In this document: piece by piece, positions 8,574 to 18,505 of the stretch | Layout: each line of letters opens with the position of its first letter | How positions within the stretch are numbered: the first letter of the stretch is position 1 | NCBI GenBank assembly: GCA_002995645.1 | Contig: PUHO01000005.1 | Location: 62,159 to 126,158, forward strand | Direction of reading: 5' to 3' | Length of the DNA: 64,000 bases | Origin: SAR324 cluster bacterium | GTDB taxonomy: Bacteria > SAR324 > XYD2-FULL-50-16 > HCM1 | Position numbers and translations under genes: made by a program | Notes under the pieces: generated by a model | The model's input: only the letters and a program-made list of their open reading frames with translations | What the model was told of the DNA's origin: nothing | Database searches by the model: none

Positions 8574-11500
8574 TTAATACATTTTGATTTTTATATATCT
8601 AACAAGTTTTCGCAGATCATGTGCTACCAAGTGAAAACAAGGAACTAGAAATAAAGTCACTGCCGTTGAAAAAATAACGCCAACACCAACACTAATAGCC
8701 GCCGGGATCAAAAAGCGCGCTTGCATAGATTGCTCCGTTATCATTGGCATTAACCCTATAAACGTAGTAAACGAAGTAATAGCAATAGGTCTAAAACGCT
8801 GTTGTACTGCTTCAATAACGGCTAAATGAAGGCTAACCCCCTCACGGCGACGTATGTTAATCAGCTCTAGCAAGAGCAAACTATTATTAACAACCACTCC
8901 GGAAAGACCTACAATACCAAAAAAGCTAATCATACTTAAATCATAACCTAAAACCAAATGCCCAATAATAGCGCCGGTGATTCCAAATGGAATAGCAATC
9001 ATTACTTCAAACGGTTGTATGTAACTACTAAAGAAAATAGATAATAATACGTAAATCAAACCTATGGAGACAAGTAACGCACTCAAAAGCCCTTGACTAA
9101 TTTTAGCTTGATCTTTTAACGCGCCGGCTTGCTCTACACCAAGTCCGGGATATTTTTTCTTTAATTGGGGAATAACATGCGCCTCTATTTCCGCCCTAAT
9201 TTCATTTGCATTAGCTTGGAACTTATTAACACTTCCATATACTTCAATAACTCGTTTATGCCCGGTTCGCAAGATCTTCCCAACTGCCTTCTCATCTTTA
9301 AAGTCGGCAGCATTCCCTAAAGTAATCATACCGTGATCCGGCGTTGCAACAGGAATTTTGGATAATGTAGTAATATCGTCTCTATATTTTTGCTCATATC
9401 TAAGATTAACGGGAATCTCTTGTGTATTATCACGAATTTTCAAGACTTCATACCCATCATAAGCCGAACGAATTTCTTGACCTAAAACAGCCGGCATTAT
9501 GCCTAAAGCCATAGCGGCTTTAGAAAGACTAAGCTGTGTTTCTCTTGATCCCGAATCTTCTGAAGTAGCAATCTCAGTTACGCCAGTATAGGTACGTAAT
9601 TTTGCTTGTAACTCTTTTGACGCCTCCCTTGTTTTGTTAATATCGGCATTACTAAGCGACCAAGAAAGATCGCGCCCAAACCCCTCTTGCGTCGCTGACG
9701 CCTTAAAACGTAACGTCACAAATTCAGGATATTGTTTAAGTCTATGCGCCCAAATAGAAGACACCTTTTCCGTTGAAATAAGGCGTTCTCCTAAAGGACG
9801 AAAAAACATGTTTAGGTCTAATTTTTGATTAGACGAATCTCTATCTAGACCTAATAGAATTAAATTATGTAAAAGAGGTGATTGTTTTTCCCCGGCTTTT
9901 TCTGATTCTTCTTTAATCACTTGTAAGCCAACTTCCCTAATTTCCTTAATAATATCAATCGTTTTATCTTTAGGGTACCCAGTAGGCAAAGTCGCTTCTA
10001 TTTGAATTACATCTGCTTCTACACTAGGCATAAACGAAACTTTTACGATTTTTCCTTGTATTAATCCAATAGTTGCAAACAAAGACACAACTGCCATCAT
10101 AATCGTAGTATAACGATGGTATATCGCCCATTTTAATACAGTCGTTAACGGGCGATGAATAACATAATGCATTATTTGATTACTTTTTCTGTTAAGTATT
10201 TCAAAAATGCGTAACGGTTTCCAAAGCGGTTTATTAGAAGAATGGGCTAAATGTGCCGGTAATATTAATAAACTTTCTATTAACGAAGCCACTAATACAC
10301 CAATTACAATTAAAGGAATAAACTTAATAAATTTTCCAGCAGCGCCCGGAAGCGTTAACATAGGCGCAAAAGCGACTATAGTTGTTAAAGCGGAGAAAAT
10401 AATAGCGCCGGCTAAAGTCGTACTTCCTTCAATAGCTGCTTCTTCATACGTATGCGATCTTGAACGTAATACAAAAATATTCTCACCTACAACAGACGCA
10501 TCGTCCACAACCATCCCTGAAACAAGGATAAAAGCAAACAAACTAACCATGTTAATACTAGCGTCTACATAGTTCAAAAGAAATAAACAGCCCATAAACG
10601 AAGTAGGCACGCCAATCATTACCCAAAAAGCTAAACGAAATTCAAGAAATAACGTTAAAGTAATAAAGATAAGAACTAAACCCTGTAAACCGTTAGTAAT
10701 TAACAGATTAAAACGATCTCGAAATACTTTTGCTTGGTTATTTAAAATCGCAAAATTTAGCGGCTCAGGATACGACGCTTCTTCTCTTTTTAGAAAAGCT
10801 TTTACTTGATCCTCAACTAAAGTAGGCGTATCTTGTTTATTTTGGTATACTGTAAGAAAAACAACGGGATCATTATCAAAAATGCGCAATCTTCGTCTAT
10901 CATTTGACTTCATTTCTACCTTAGCAATATCTTTAAGATAGATTATATTCCCTTCTCTTGTTGTGATAATAGGAATTTGTTCAAACTCATATGCCGTTGT
11001 CTTTTCTGCTTTCGTTCGAATTAAAATAGTCCCTTCATCGGTTTGTATAGAACCGCCCGGAACGTCCATTGCAGAAGCTTTAATTTTACTCGACAACGTC
11101 GACAAGGTTAGACCATATTTTGCTAATAAATAAGGGGAAACTTGGACTTCAAGTTGTTTTGTATTCCCCCCACTAGTAGTAACGTAAGAAACACCGGAAA
11201 GTGCTTCAAGACCAAGCTTAACGTTTTCCGCCTCTTTTTCCAACTCAAGAATAGGAAGAGGTCCATGAAAAGCAATCTGCATCAACTGTTGCCTTGTTGC
11301 TATTTCTCTAATAACCGGATCATCGGCATCTTCCGGAAGCGTGGTAAGACTATTTACGGAGTTAGTAATATCTTGGTATATTTTGCCTGTATCTTCCCCG
11401 TCTTTTACCTTAACAACTAAAGTAGCAATATTTTGTCTTGAGCTACAATTTAAATCTTCAAATTTATCGGCATACTCTGTTACAGCACTTTCTAAAGGTA

Positions 11501-11696
11501 AACACACACTTTTAGAAAGTTGTTCCGCAGATGCTCCGGAATAAACAACGCTAACAGTAATCACACCAAAACTGATATCCGGAGTTACTTCTTGTCTTAA
11601 TCCTGTTCCTGTCATAAAACCACCAACAAGAACAGCTATGAATAATAGGTTACTTATTACCGGATTTTTAATCATGAAAATCATGAGTGCTTTCAT
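8574..11696 (-). CDS. RND efflux transporter, inner-membrane permease
   Basis: A 1040-residue proton-driven pump of the resistance-nodulation-division superfamily. One transmembrane helix at residues 10-30 is followed by a large periplasmic loop, a block of helices from about 330, a second periplasmic loop and the last helices from about 865 to 1025: the two-repeat AcrB plan. Helix 4 holds the proton-relay pair in SGMVVDDASVVGENI. The GLSGVVVNNSLLL segment is the equivalent region of the second half. It is the last gene of a three-gene operon with its adaptor and outer-membrane factor. The sequence looks closer to the HAE-type drug pumps than to CusA-type metal pumps; substrate unknown. Confidence 0.95.
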   Translation of the reverse strand: MKALMIFMIKNPVISNLLFIAVLVGGFMTGTGLRQEVTPDISFGVITVSVVYSGASAEQLSKSVCLPLESAVTEYADKFEDLNCSSRQNIATLVVKVKDGEDTGKIYQDITNSVNSLTTLPEDADDPVIREIATRQQLMQIAFHGPLPILELEKEAENVKLGLEALSGVSYVTTSGGNTKQLEVQVSPYLLAKYGLTLSTLSSKIKASAMDVPGGSIQTDEGTILIRTKAEKTTAYEFEQIPIITTREGNIIYLKDIAKVEMKSNDRRRLRIFDNDPVVFLTVYQNKQDTPTLVEDQVKAFLKREEASYPEPLNFAILNNQAKVFRDRFNLLITNGLQGLVLIFITLTLFLEFRLAFWVMIGVPTSFMGCLFLLNYVDASINMVSLFAFILVSGMVVDDASVVGENIFVLRSRSHTYEEAAIEGSTTLAGAIIFSALTTIVAFAPMLTLPGAAGKFIKFIPLIVIGVLVASLIESLLILPAHLAHSSNKPLWKPLRIFEILNRKSNQIMHYVIHRPLTTVLKWAIYHRYTTIMMAVVSLFATIGLIQGKIVKVSFMPSVEADVIQIEATLPTGYPKDKTIDIIKEIREVGLQVIKEESEKAGEKQSPLLHNLILLGLDRDSSNQKLDLNMFFRPLGERLISTEKVSSIWAHRLKQYPEFVTLRFKASATQEGFGRDLSWSLSNADINKTREASKELQAKLRTYTGVTEIATSEDSGSRETQLSLSKAAMALGIMPAVLGQEIRSAYDGYEVLKIRDNTQEIPVNLRYEQKYRDDITTLSKIPVATPDHGMITLGNAADFKDEKAVGKILRTGHKRVIEVYGSVNKFQANANEIRAEIEAHVIPQLKKKYPGLGVEQAGALKDQAKISQGLLSALLVSIGLIYVLLSIFFSSYIQPFEVMIAIPFGITGAIIGHLVLGYDLSMISFFGIVGLSGVVVNNSLLLLELINIRRREGVSLHLAVIEAVQQRFRPIAITSFTTFIGLMPMITEQSMQARFLIPAAISVGVGVIFSTAVTLFLVPCFHLVAHDLRKLVRYIKIKMY

Positions 11697-11733
11697 GAAT
11701 CCCCTTTTATTATAAAATTCATTCTATGATATA

Positions 11734-12885
11734 TTATTTTACTACTGTTATGTCTTCGCCTTCCACAGCCGGCGTTAAATCTGTTGTAATAACTTCGGCA
11801 CCATCTTCTAAACCTTCACGAAAAAACACTTGGTTATTGCCGGAGTAAAGCGGTTTTATTGTTTTAAATCCTAATTTATTATCTTTTGTTCGAACCCAAA
11901 CAACGTTATTTTGACGCATAGTATAGTAAGGTATAGCCATCACGTTATACAAAACTTTTCCAGAAATAACAACGTCAAGGAACATATTTAAAGGCAACTT
12001 TTCTCCCTGTTCTGTTTTAACGTTATCTACACGAATATACACGTCAAGCATACGCCCTGCTTGTTCCATTCTTTGCATTTTACGAACAACAACCCCTTGC
12101 CATTTATACTGACGATATTGCGTTTTTTTTGTTAACATAACGTGCGAAGCTAGCGCTTTATTTTCTTCTTCTGAAGTAATATATTCCAAATCAGCTAAAG
12201 GCAAAGAAGCAGTTACATACATAGGCGAACTAGGATACAACGTCCCAATAACAGAACCAACACCCAGAATTTGCCCGGGAGCAATTTTTATATCTTGTAT
12301 ATAGCCGTTAAAAGGAGCTTTAATTACAGTGCGACTTAAACTTAACTGCGCTTGTGCGATTGCCGCTTTCGCCGACATAACGGCAATTTTTGCCGCTTTT
12401 ACTTGCGGTTCATTTAATGCAAGTGCGCTTACTTTTGTATCTTGTGTAATACGTAAACTTTTTACAGCTTGCACACCGGCAAGAGCTAGCGTTGCTTGCG
12501 CTTTTGCCTGTTCTAGTTGCAATTCAGCTTGGCTTAACTGTGCTTTCCTTTGCGTTAATGCAATTTTATAATCTGACTGATCTATTTTAAATAAAACGTC
12601 CCCTTTGTATATAGGCGAACCTTCAGTCAATCCTTTTTTCATCCAAATAACTTTCCCGCCCACTTGTGGAACAACAGGAAGCGGACTACTTGTTTTTGCT
12701 TCAGCTTGTGTGCGAATATATACTACTTGATCTTTTTTTTGCGTTTTAATTACGCGAACAAGGTAGCTTTGCCGTTTCACATGTTCATGTTTTGCTTGTT
12801 TAGCAGACTTAATCATTATATATGTCAGGCTTGCCCCAACAAATAACACAATAAAAGGAAGTGTCATTCTAATAATTTTTTTCAT
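11734..12885 (-). CDS. Periplasmic adaptor (membrane fusion protein) of RND pump
   Basis: A 383-residue HlyD/AcrA-type adaptor that links the inner-membrane pump to the outer-membrane channel. An N-terminal membrane anchor (residues 5-25) is followed by a split lipoyl domain (PQVGGKVIWMKKGLTEGSPIYKGDVLFKID), a long alanine/glutamine-rich coiled-coil hairpin (about 110-175), the second lipoyl half (VIKAPFNGYIQDIKIAPG) and the beta-barrel and proximal domains. No lipobox is visible, so it is anchored by the helix. It sits between the outer-membrane factor (19 bp upstream) and the RND permease (37 bp downstream). Confidence 0.93.
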   Translation of the reverse strand: MKKIIRMTLPFIVLFVGASLTYIMIKSAKQAKHEHVKRQSYLVRVIKTQKKDQVVYIRTQAEAKTSSPLPVVPQVGGKVIWMKKGLTEGSPIYKGDVLFKIDQSDYKIALTQRKAQLSQAELQLEQAKAQATLALAGVQAVKSLRITQDTKVSALALNEPQVKAAKIAVMSAKAAIAQAQLSLSRTVIKAPFNGYIQDIKIAPGQILGVGSVIGTLYPSSPMYVTASLPLADLEYITSEEENKALASHVMLTKKTQYRQYKWQGVVVRKMQRMEQAGRMLDVYIRVDNVKTEQGEKLPLNMFLDVVISGKVLYNVMAIPYYTMRQNNVVWVRTKDNKLGFKTIKPLYSGNNQVFFREGLEDGAEVITTDLTPAVEGEDITVVK

Positions 12886-12904
12886 ATCTTTCTTGTTTTA
12901 AATA

Positions 12905-14389
12905 TTAATCGTTTCCTTTTTCATCAATCATCGGACTTTCCCAATCTGCAACAATTTCTTTTGCATAGTTTTGTGCCCAATGATTAGCTAACACACTATA
13001 GAAAGCAACTTGTTTTGTTAATCGAGTTTGTTTCTTAGCTAAGATTTGCATTTCTATTGAATACAATGCATTTTGCTCCATCAGTAAATCATTAGCTTGT
13101 ACGCTCCCACTACGATATCCAAGTTTTTTTAATGCTAATTGAGCTTGTATATTTTTCTCTTTAGCAAGTAAAGAGCGAAGATTTTTATTTGCAATAACAA
13201 GATCGTTTAAGTTAATTTTAACTTGGCTAAACGTTTGAAATAAAGCGTTTCGATATTGGTGAACCTGTTGTTGCAAAAGATGCCGTTGCCTATCCACTTC
13301 CGCTTTACGGCGACCTGCGTCAAATAAAGGCATAGTCAAATTAGTACCAAGTTGCCAAAACAGATTTTCCGGCTTAACTAATTTGCTAAGTGATTCACTA
13401 CTACCGCCAACAGATGCAGTCAACCCTAATTGGGGAAAGCGCGCAGCTTCAGCAGAAGCAACGTTTTGATCCGCTATGCGTACTGCGGCAAGAGCCATAC
13501 GAATACTAGGCGATTGTTTCAACATACTAGCTGGGATTCCGGCAGTAATAATCAATTGAGTATCAAAATTATATTGACCGTATTCAATTTTACTTTCCGG
13601 TTTACCGATCAAAGCGCGAAGCTGCATATCTACCGCTTCTTTTTTGCTTTGTAAATCATTAATTTGTTCTCTTACGTCAGCCGTTTGATTTTTAGCATTT
13701 AACAAAGTGTGCGCATCAACGCCGCCTGCTTTATAAGCTAACTCTACTAAATGTTCCGAGTTCTGAGCAATGCGAAGTTGCTTTAACATAATACGCTCTT
13801 GATGCAATAGTAATTGCATAGCAAGCCAATTATTCGTTACGTTTGTTGCAACTGTAATTAAAGAGGATTTCCATTTTTCAAGGCTTATTAGCATACCAAG
13901 TTCAGCTGCTTTTATTTTTGCCCTAGTACCACCAAACAAATCTACTTGGTAGCCTATTGTCAAGCTTCCGCTATAACCGGTCGTACTTTTTTCGCCGTGT
14001 TGTTGTACTGAACAAGTACCGGCAAGAACAGCAGGATCTTTTAAACAAGACTTATGTAATATACCGAGACTAGTGTCAACTTGTGGAAATAAAACAGACT
14101 TGGCTTGCGTATCTAAATCCATTTGAGATAAAAACTCTTCTTTTCCCGTTTGAATAGTTTCATTATTCGCCAAAGCTTGTGCAATTAAGGAATTTAATTC
14201 TTGCGAATGTAGTAACTCCCACCACGAATTAATTCGGGAAAAAGCAGCAACGTCATCAGCCGTACGTTCCACTCCTAAACGATTATTCCAATTAATTTGT
14301 GAAACGTTTACTGTTGTCGTATTCGCAGAGCACCCAAAAACCAATAGGGTACAAATACAAATAAGAATATATTTACAAAAATGTGTCAT
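12905..14389 (-). CDS. Outer-membrane efflux lipoprotein (NodT/OprM type)
   Basis: TolC-family channel of the tripartite pump, 494 residues. It begins with a lipoprotein signal (lipobox VFGCS), followed by the OprM/NodT-like start (INSWWELLHSQELNSLIAQALANN). Two repeated outer-membrane efflux domains follow, rich in long Ala/Gln/Leu helices, with MPLFDAGRRKAEVDRQRH in the second repeat, a strong signature. It is the first gene of the efflux operon and is divergent from flgK across a 251-bp gap. Confidence 0.93.
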   Translation of the reverse strand: MTHFCKYILICICTLLVFGCSANTTTVNVSQINWNNRLGVERTADDVAAFSRINSWWELLHSQELNSLIAQALANNETIQTGKEEFLSQMDLDTQAKSVLFPQVDTSLGILHKSCLKDPAVLAGTCSVQQHGEKSTTGYSGSLTIGYQVDLFGGTRAKIKAAELGMLISLEKWKSSLITVATNVTNNWLAMQLLLHQERIMLKQLRIAQNSEHLVELAYKAGGVDAHTLLNAKNQTADVREQINDLQSKKEAVDMQLRALIGKPESKIEYGQYNFDTQLIITAGIPASMLKQSPSIRMALAAVRIADQNVASAEAARFPQLGLTASVGGSSESLSKLVKPENLFWQLGTNLTMPLFDAGRRKAEVDRQRHLLQQQVHQYRNALFQTFSQVKINLNDLVIANKNLRSLLAKEKNIQAQLALKKLGYRSGSVQANDLLMEQNALYSIEMQILAKKQTRLTKQVAFYSVLANHWAQNYAKEIVADWESPMIDEKGND

Positions 14390-14450
14390 GTAGAGTTATG
14401 TTATCACGAATGATTATGCAATTATTATTATTTTCTTAGGTTAGCTTATT

Positions 14451-14524
14451 TAAATCAAAAAAGCAACTTGTTAATTTTAAATTATAGTTTATCTAAATCA
14501 AAAAAGCAACTTGTTAATTTTAAA
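14451..14524. repeat. Two 31-bp direct repeats, 43-bp period
   Basis: Bases 14451-14481 recur exactly at 14494-14524. They lie between the divergent efflux operon and flgK. Either a small tandem duplication or a pair of protein-binding sites; the sequence alone does not decide. Confidence 0.85.
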
Positions 14525-14640
14525 AGATTACTTCAAGCTAACTTTTATATTCTTACCTGCTTTTATTTTTTTTGCATAATTTTTGCATTGTTTATAAAGC
14601 ATAAGTTTTATTTATTGATTTTTTAATTTACCTATTTATT

Positions 14641-16398
14641 TTGTCTACACTACTTGGGAACCTAGATATAGGGAAGAAAGCACTTAATGCCGCGCAGCTA
14701 GGGCAAAGTGTAACAGGACATAATATTGCTAACGTTAACACAGAAGGCTTCTCTCGCCAAGCTGTTAACCAGTCTGCAGCAAAACCACTTTCCGACGGTC
14801 GCGGACAAGGGGTAGAAACAGGTAATATTAGAAGAATGCACGATATCTTTACTACTAACAAAGTAATTGAAGAAGAAGCGCAGCTTGGTCATTCTGACAC
14901 AAAACAAAGTACCTTGTCCCAAGTTGAAACTATCTTTACTGATCTAGAAGGTACTCGTTTTCGCGGATCAATCCAAGCTTTTTGGAATGCTTGGCAGTCG
15001 CTAAGTCATGAACCGGAAAGCGTTCCTTTACGTAAAGCACTTGCTCAAAAAGCCCAAGAATTGGTGCAATCCTTTCATACAATTGACAATAAACTACAAA
15101 CAGAAAGTGATAATATTACTATAAAACTCAACGATACGTTAAAAGAAATAAACGGCTTATCCTCTTCTATTGCTAAAATAAACGGACAAATACAAAGTCT
15201 GGAACACAGGCATTTAGCGGCTAACGATTTACGTGATAAAAGAGAGCTTTTGTTGCAAAAACTATCTAAACTACTCCACGTTCGTTACTACGAAAATAAA
15301 AGAGGCAACGTTAATATTGAAATGCCTAACGGTATGAATTTAGTACATGGAAATAAGAGTAATAAACTTCTCATTTCCACAGCCGGAAAAAATGAAGATG
15401 TCAAAATACTTTTACAATCACCGCCTAAAGTAGTTAACGAAGTTACAAACAGCATTAAAAGCGGCGAAGTCAAGGCCTTGCTCGACCTTCGCAATATGGA
15501 TATTAAAACAATACGAAAGCACCTTGACACAATGGCAATTAAAATTGCAGGACGAGTTAACTTTGCCCATGCCGGTGGAACAGGTATTAATCGTTTCAAA
15601 TCAACAGAAACAAGTTCTGTTAGCTTTACAAAAGAAACAACAGATCAACCTTTGCCGAATCTACTAGACGGCAAATTTGGTTTAGTACTGTTTGATCCTT
15701 CAAAAAACGAAGACAAAACTATCAACGTTAATGTAGAAGCTGGCAAGGATTCATTAACTAGCATTGCCAAGAAAATCAATAAAGCAGCCGGCGCATACAA
15801 ACAGCCAACACAAGAACAAATAGAGCAAGCAAGAGAAAACAAAACAGAACCGCCTTTAATTTTAAAAGAACATACACCACTAAAGGCTATTGTTAAAGAC
15901 GGGAAGCTTTCTATTGTATCCGGTATGGGGTATCACTACATTCATGATGAAGACTCCTCAAATCTATTTGCTAGTTTAGGAATTAATACTTTTTTTAAAG
16001 TAACCCATAATTCGGCAGATATTGACCTTAATGAAGATATTAAAAAAGACGAAATGAATATTGCCGCCGGATACGGGCTCGTTCCAAGTGATAACACCAT
16101 TGCCAACAATATAGTAGAAGCTAAAGCAGAACGTTTATTCAATCAAGGCACTATGTCAGTTGACGATTTTTATAATCAACAAATAAGCGATATTGGACTA
16201 CAAATCCAAAACGCAAAAAAAGACCATAATAATCATAAAGAATTACTATCTCAATATAAAACCTTCCGCGACTCGGTTGCCGCCGTAAACTTAGATGAGG
16301 AAATGACAAATATGATGAAATACCAACGCGCTTACGAATCGTCTGCCAAATTTTTGAATACAATAGATAGCATGACGCAAACATTAATACAAATGTAA
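14641..16398 (+). CDS. flgK: Flagellar hook-associated protein 1, FlgK
   Basis: Forms the first hook-filament junction layer. The N-terminal region (residues 1-60) has the axial-protein motif, with GHNIANVNTEGFSRQ matching the bacterial flagellar rod/hook signature. The C-terminal 50 residues (VNLDEEMTNMMKYQRAYES) are the matching D0/D1 helix. The middle (about 330-480) is variable. The start is TTG at 14641 with no recognisable ribosome site, chosen because the conserved axial N-terminus begins there. The 585-residue length is slightly above that of E. coli FlgK. It lies 25 bp before flgL. Confidence 0.93.
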   Translation: MSTLLGNLDIGKKALNAAQLGQSVTGHNIANVNTEGFSRQAVNQSAAKPLSDGRGQGVETGNIRRMHDIFTTNKVIEEEAQLGHSDTKQSTLSQVETIFTDLEGTRFRGSIQAFWNAWQSLSHEPESVPLRKALAQKAQELVQSFHTIDNKLQTESDNITIKLNDTLKEINGLSSSIAKINGQIQSLEHRHLAANDLRDKRELLLQKLSKLLHVRYYENKRGNVNIEMPNGMNLVHGNKSNKLLISTAGKNEDVKILLQSPPKVVNEVTNSIKSGEVKALLDLRNMDIKTIRKHLDTMAIKIAGRVNFAHAGGTGINRFKSTETSSVSFTKETTDQPLPNLLDGKFGLVLFDPSKNEDKTINVNVEAGKDSLTSIAKKINKAAGAYKQPTQEQIEQARENKTEPPLILKEHTPLKAIVKDGKLSIVSGMGYHYIHDEDSSNLFASLGINTFFKVTHNSADIDLNEDIKKDEMNIAAGYGLVPSDNTIANNIVEAKAERLFNQGTMSVDDFYNQQISDIGLQIQNAKKDHNNHKELLSQYKTFRDSVAAVNLDEEMTNMMKYQRAYESSAKFLNTIDSMTQTLIQM

Positions 16399-16423
16399 GC
16401 TTTAGCTATTTTTAGAGTACCTT

Positions 16424-18148
16424 ATGCGCATTACAGAACCATCAAAAGAACGTAGCGTTAAAGACAACGTGACAAGAAACTCAGAAGAATTGCAAAATTT
16501 GCTTTCGCAAACTTCCAGCGGGAAACGTGTGTCTAAACCTTCTGACGATCCTATTGCCGCAGTTAAAATACAAGACTTTAAAACAACGATTGACCACACT
16601 AAGACCCTAGAAAAAAACATTGCTTCCGACCAAGTTTGGGTTAACAAATCAGAAGACACAGTAAAAAGTATTAGCGATTTATTACTTCGCGTTAAAACAC
16701 TAGGCTTACAAGGTGCCAACGACGCTATGCCTCTTGCTTCTCGTCAAAGTATTGCAAATGAATTAAAAGGAATTACCGAAAATTTAGTAAATCTTTCCAA
16801 TACAAAACTAAATAATTTATACATGTTTTCCGGTACAAAAACTTTCACTCAACCGTTACACTTTAACAAAGCACTCACAAAAGGATCGTTTGGCTTTTCA
16901 GGTATATATTTAAAAAGTAAAGCAACGTTTCTGCCTGTAAATCGTAATAAACCACTTGGTTTAACAAAACCATCTGAATTAACAGATGATGACAAGGATA
17001 AACTTTATCAACTAACGTTTACACTTCGTAAACAAGATCCTATTACAAAGCAAGTTTTACCGCTAACAAAAGATAATCAGCCAATTACAGTAAATATTCC
17101 TTTAACAGGAAACGAAACTATACAAGATGTGATTGATGAAATTAACAAAGCGGCAATTAAACAAGGAAATTATAAAGAAAATGAAGGAGCACCTCTTGGA
17201 TTTGACGTCAATTTCTACTCAAAATTAAATAAAAACAATGAATTCGCTATTTTCACCTCACCTGAGTGGAATATATCTATTAATCAGCAAGATCCTAGTG
17301 GCTTATTAAAAAAACTACAAATATATAATCCCTCAACAGGCAAGCAAGTTTTAGACAATGTTGACGGATCGCCTGATCAAGCGGCAGAAACCGTATCTAG
17401 TGAAATTGCACACAATCAAGAAATAATTCTAAACGATAAAATAAAAGCAACGTTTCACGGATATTCAAACGAAAAATACTTACTCAATGTCCTTAAAGGC
17501 GGGCATTACGGAGAAGCTCTCTATATTATTAGCGATGACGGTGGTAAAACATGGTCTGAGCCTAAAGTATTAAATAAAAAAATAGAAGTTTCCAATCCAG
17601 ATGGAAAACCAAGTCGCAAGCTTACGCTTTCTTTTGATTCAGAAGAAAAAGATCCTTACTTTATGGAAGGCTTAGAAGTCTATTTCAAAGGAAATGAATA
17701 CGCTTTATATGAAGGCAATAAGCAAGATAAGTCCGTTGTTCTTGATAACAATGTTAAAGCGTCGCTTAACACAAATGCACACGACTTATTTTTTGCTGGA
17801 GATGATAAAGATCGACTTAATGTATTTGAAACCTTATATGGTCTACAAATTGCATTAAATGAAGATGATACTGCCAATATTAACAAAAGTCTTAACGAAT
17901 TAGATCAATCAATAAATCAAATTCTACGTCAAAGAGAAAATATTGCCAAAGTATCATTAGAACTTAAAAACAGTAAATTAAGAGTACAACAAGACTCGGA
18001 TTCTGCTTTTAAGGGATTAGCAAAAGAAGAAGATTTAGACGTTGCTAAAGCTTCTATGGAAATTAACAATGCAGAGAATAGGCATCAAATTGCGCTGAAT
18101 ACTTCGGCGAAACTTATTCAACCGACATTACTTAATTTCTTACGCTAA
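16424..18148 (+). CDS. flgL: Flagellar hook-associated protein 3, FlgL (enlarged)
   Basis: Second junction protein between hook and filament. The flagellin-like N-terminal helices (residues 1-145, including SSGKRVSKPSDDPIAA and TKLNNLYMFSGTKT) and C-terminal helices (about 490-574) define FlgL. At 574 residues it is far longer than the about 310-320 of E. coli FlgL, because an insertion of roughly 250 residues separates the helical ends and would form extra surface domains. This size is seen in some delta- and epsilon-type flagella. It is followed after 75 bp by csrA and fliW. Confidence 0.92.
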   Translation: MRITEPSKERSVKDNVTRNSEELQNLLSQTSSGKRVSKPSDDPIAAVKIQDFKTTIDHTKTLEKNIASDQVWVNKSEDTVKSISDLLLRVKTLGLQGANDAMPLASRQSIANELKGITENLVNLSNTKLNNLYMFSGTKTFTQPLHFNKALTKGSFGFSGIYLKSKATFLPVNRNKPLGLTKPSELTDDDKDKLYQLTFTLRKQDPITKQVLPLTKDNQPITVNIPLTGNETIQDVIDEINKAAIKQGNYKENEGAPLGFDVNFYSKLNKNNEFAIFTSPEWNISINQQDPSGLLKKLQIYNPSTGKQVLDNVDGSPDQAAETVSSEIAHNQEIILNDKIKATFHGYSNEKYLLNVLKGGHYGEALYIISDDGGKTWSEPKVLNKKIEVSNPDGKPSRKLTLSFDSEEKDPYFMEGLEVYFKGNEYALYEGNKQDKSVVLDNNVKASLNTNAHDLFFAGDDKDRLNVFETLYGLQIALNEDDTANINKSLNELDQSINQILRQRENIAKVSLELKNSKLRVQQDSDSAFKGLAKEEDLDVAKASMEINNAENRHQIALNTSAKLIQPTLLNFLR

Positions 18149-18223
18149 AAATAAATAAAACGATATTAAAAGCTTACTAACGATAAAGAATTCTTTGAGT
18201 TAGTGCACCAAGGAAGGTTATAT

Positions 18224-18478
18224 ATGCTTATTCTTACAAGAAAAATAGGAGAAAGTATCAATATAGGTACTGAAATAAAAATTCAACTTATTGATATAAA
18301 AGGAAAACAAGTGCGAATTGGAATTGAAGCACCTGTTAACTATCCTATTCACAGAGAAGAAATTTATCAAAAAATATTAGAGGAAAATAAATCCGCAGCG
18401 ACTACTTCTTCTGATATCAATGAATTTTCTAAACAGTGGAAAGCAAGAAGTGGCAAAGAAAAGGAATTCGATAAATAA
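18224..18478 (+). CDS. csrA: Carbon storage regulator / flagellin translational repressor CsrA
   Basis: RNA-binding dimer that represses translation at GGA sites in mRNA leaders. The canonical core MLILTRKIGESINIGTEI begins at the ATG at 18224 behind a strong AAGGAAGG ribosome site; an upstream in-frame GTG at 18203 would add seven unconserved residues and was rejected. The RNA-contact region RIGIEAPVNYPIHREEIY is intact. The protein has 84 residues, with a longer C-terminal tail than the 61-residue E. coli CsrA. Longer CsrA forms are typical of genomes with FliW, the antagonist encoded 27 bp downstream. Confidence 0.96.
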   Translation: MLILTRKIGESINIGTEIKIQLIDIKGKQVRIGIEAPVNYPIHREEIYQKILEENKSAATTSSDINEFSKQWKARSGKEKEFDK

Positions 18479-18505
18479 TTTAACTATTTTATTTAAAGGT
18501 TGTTT

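Noticed and set aside
14628..15842. Minus-strand frames inside flgK
   Set aside because: Shadows of a well-supported gene; no family features or ribosome sites.
18203..18223. GTG start for CsrA
   Set aside because: CsrA begins MLILTRK in essentially all members, and the AAGGAAGG site fits the ATG at 18224.
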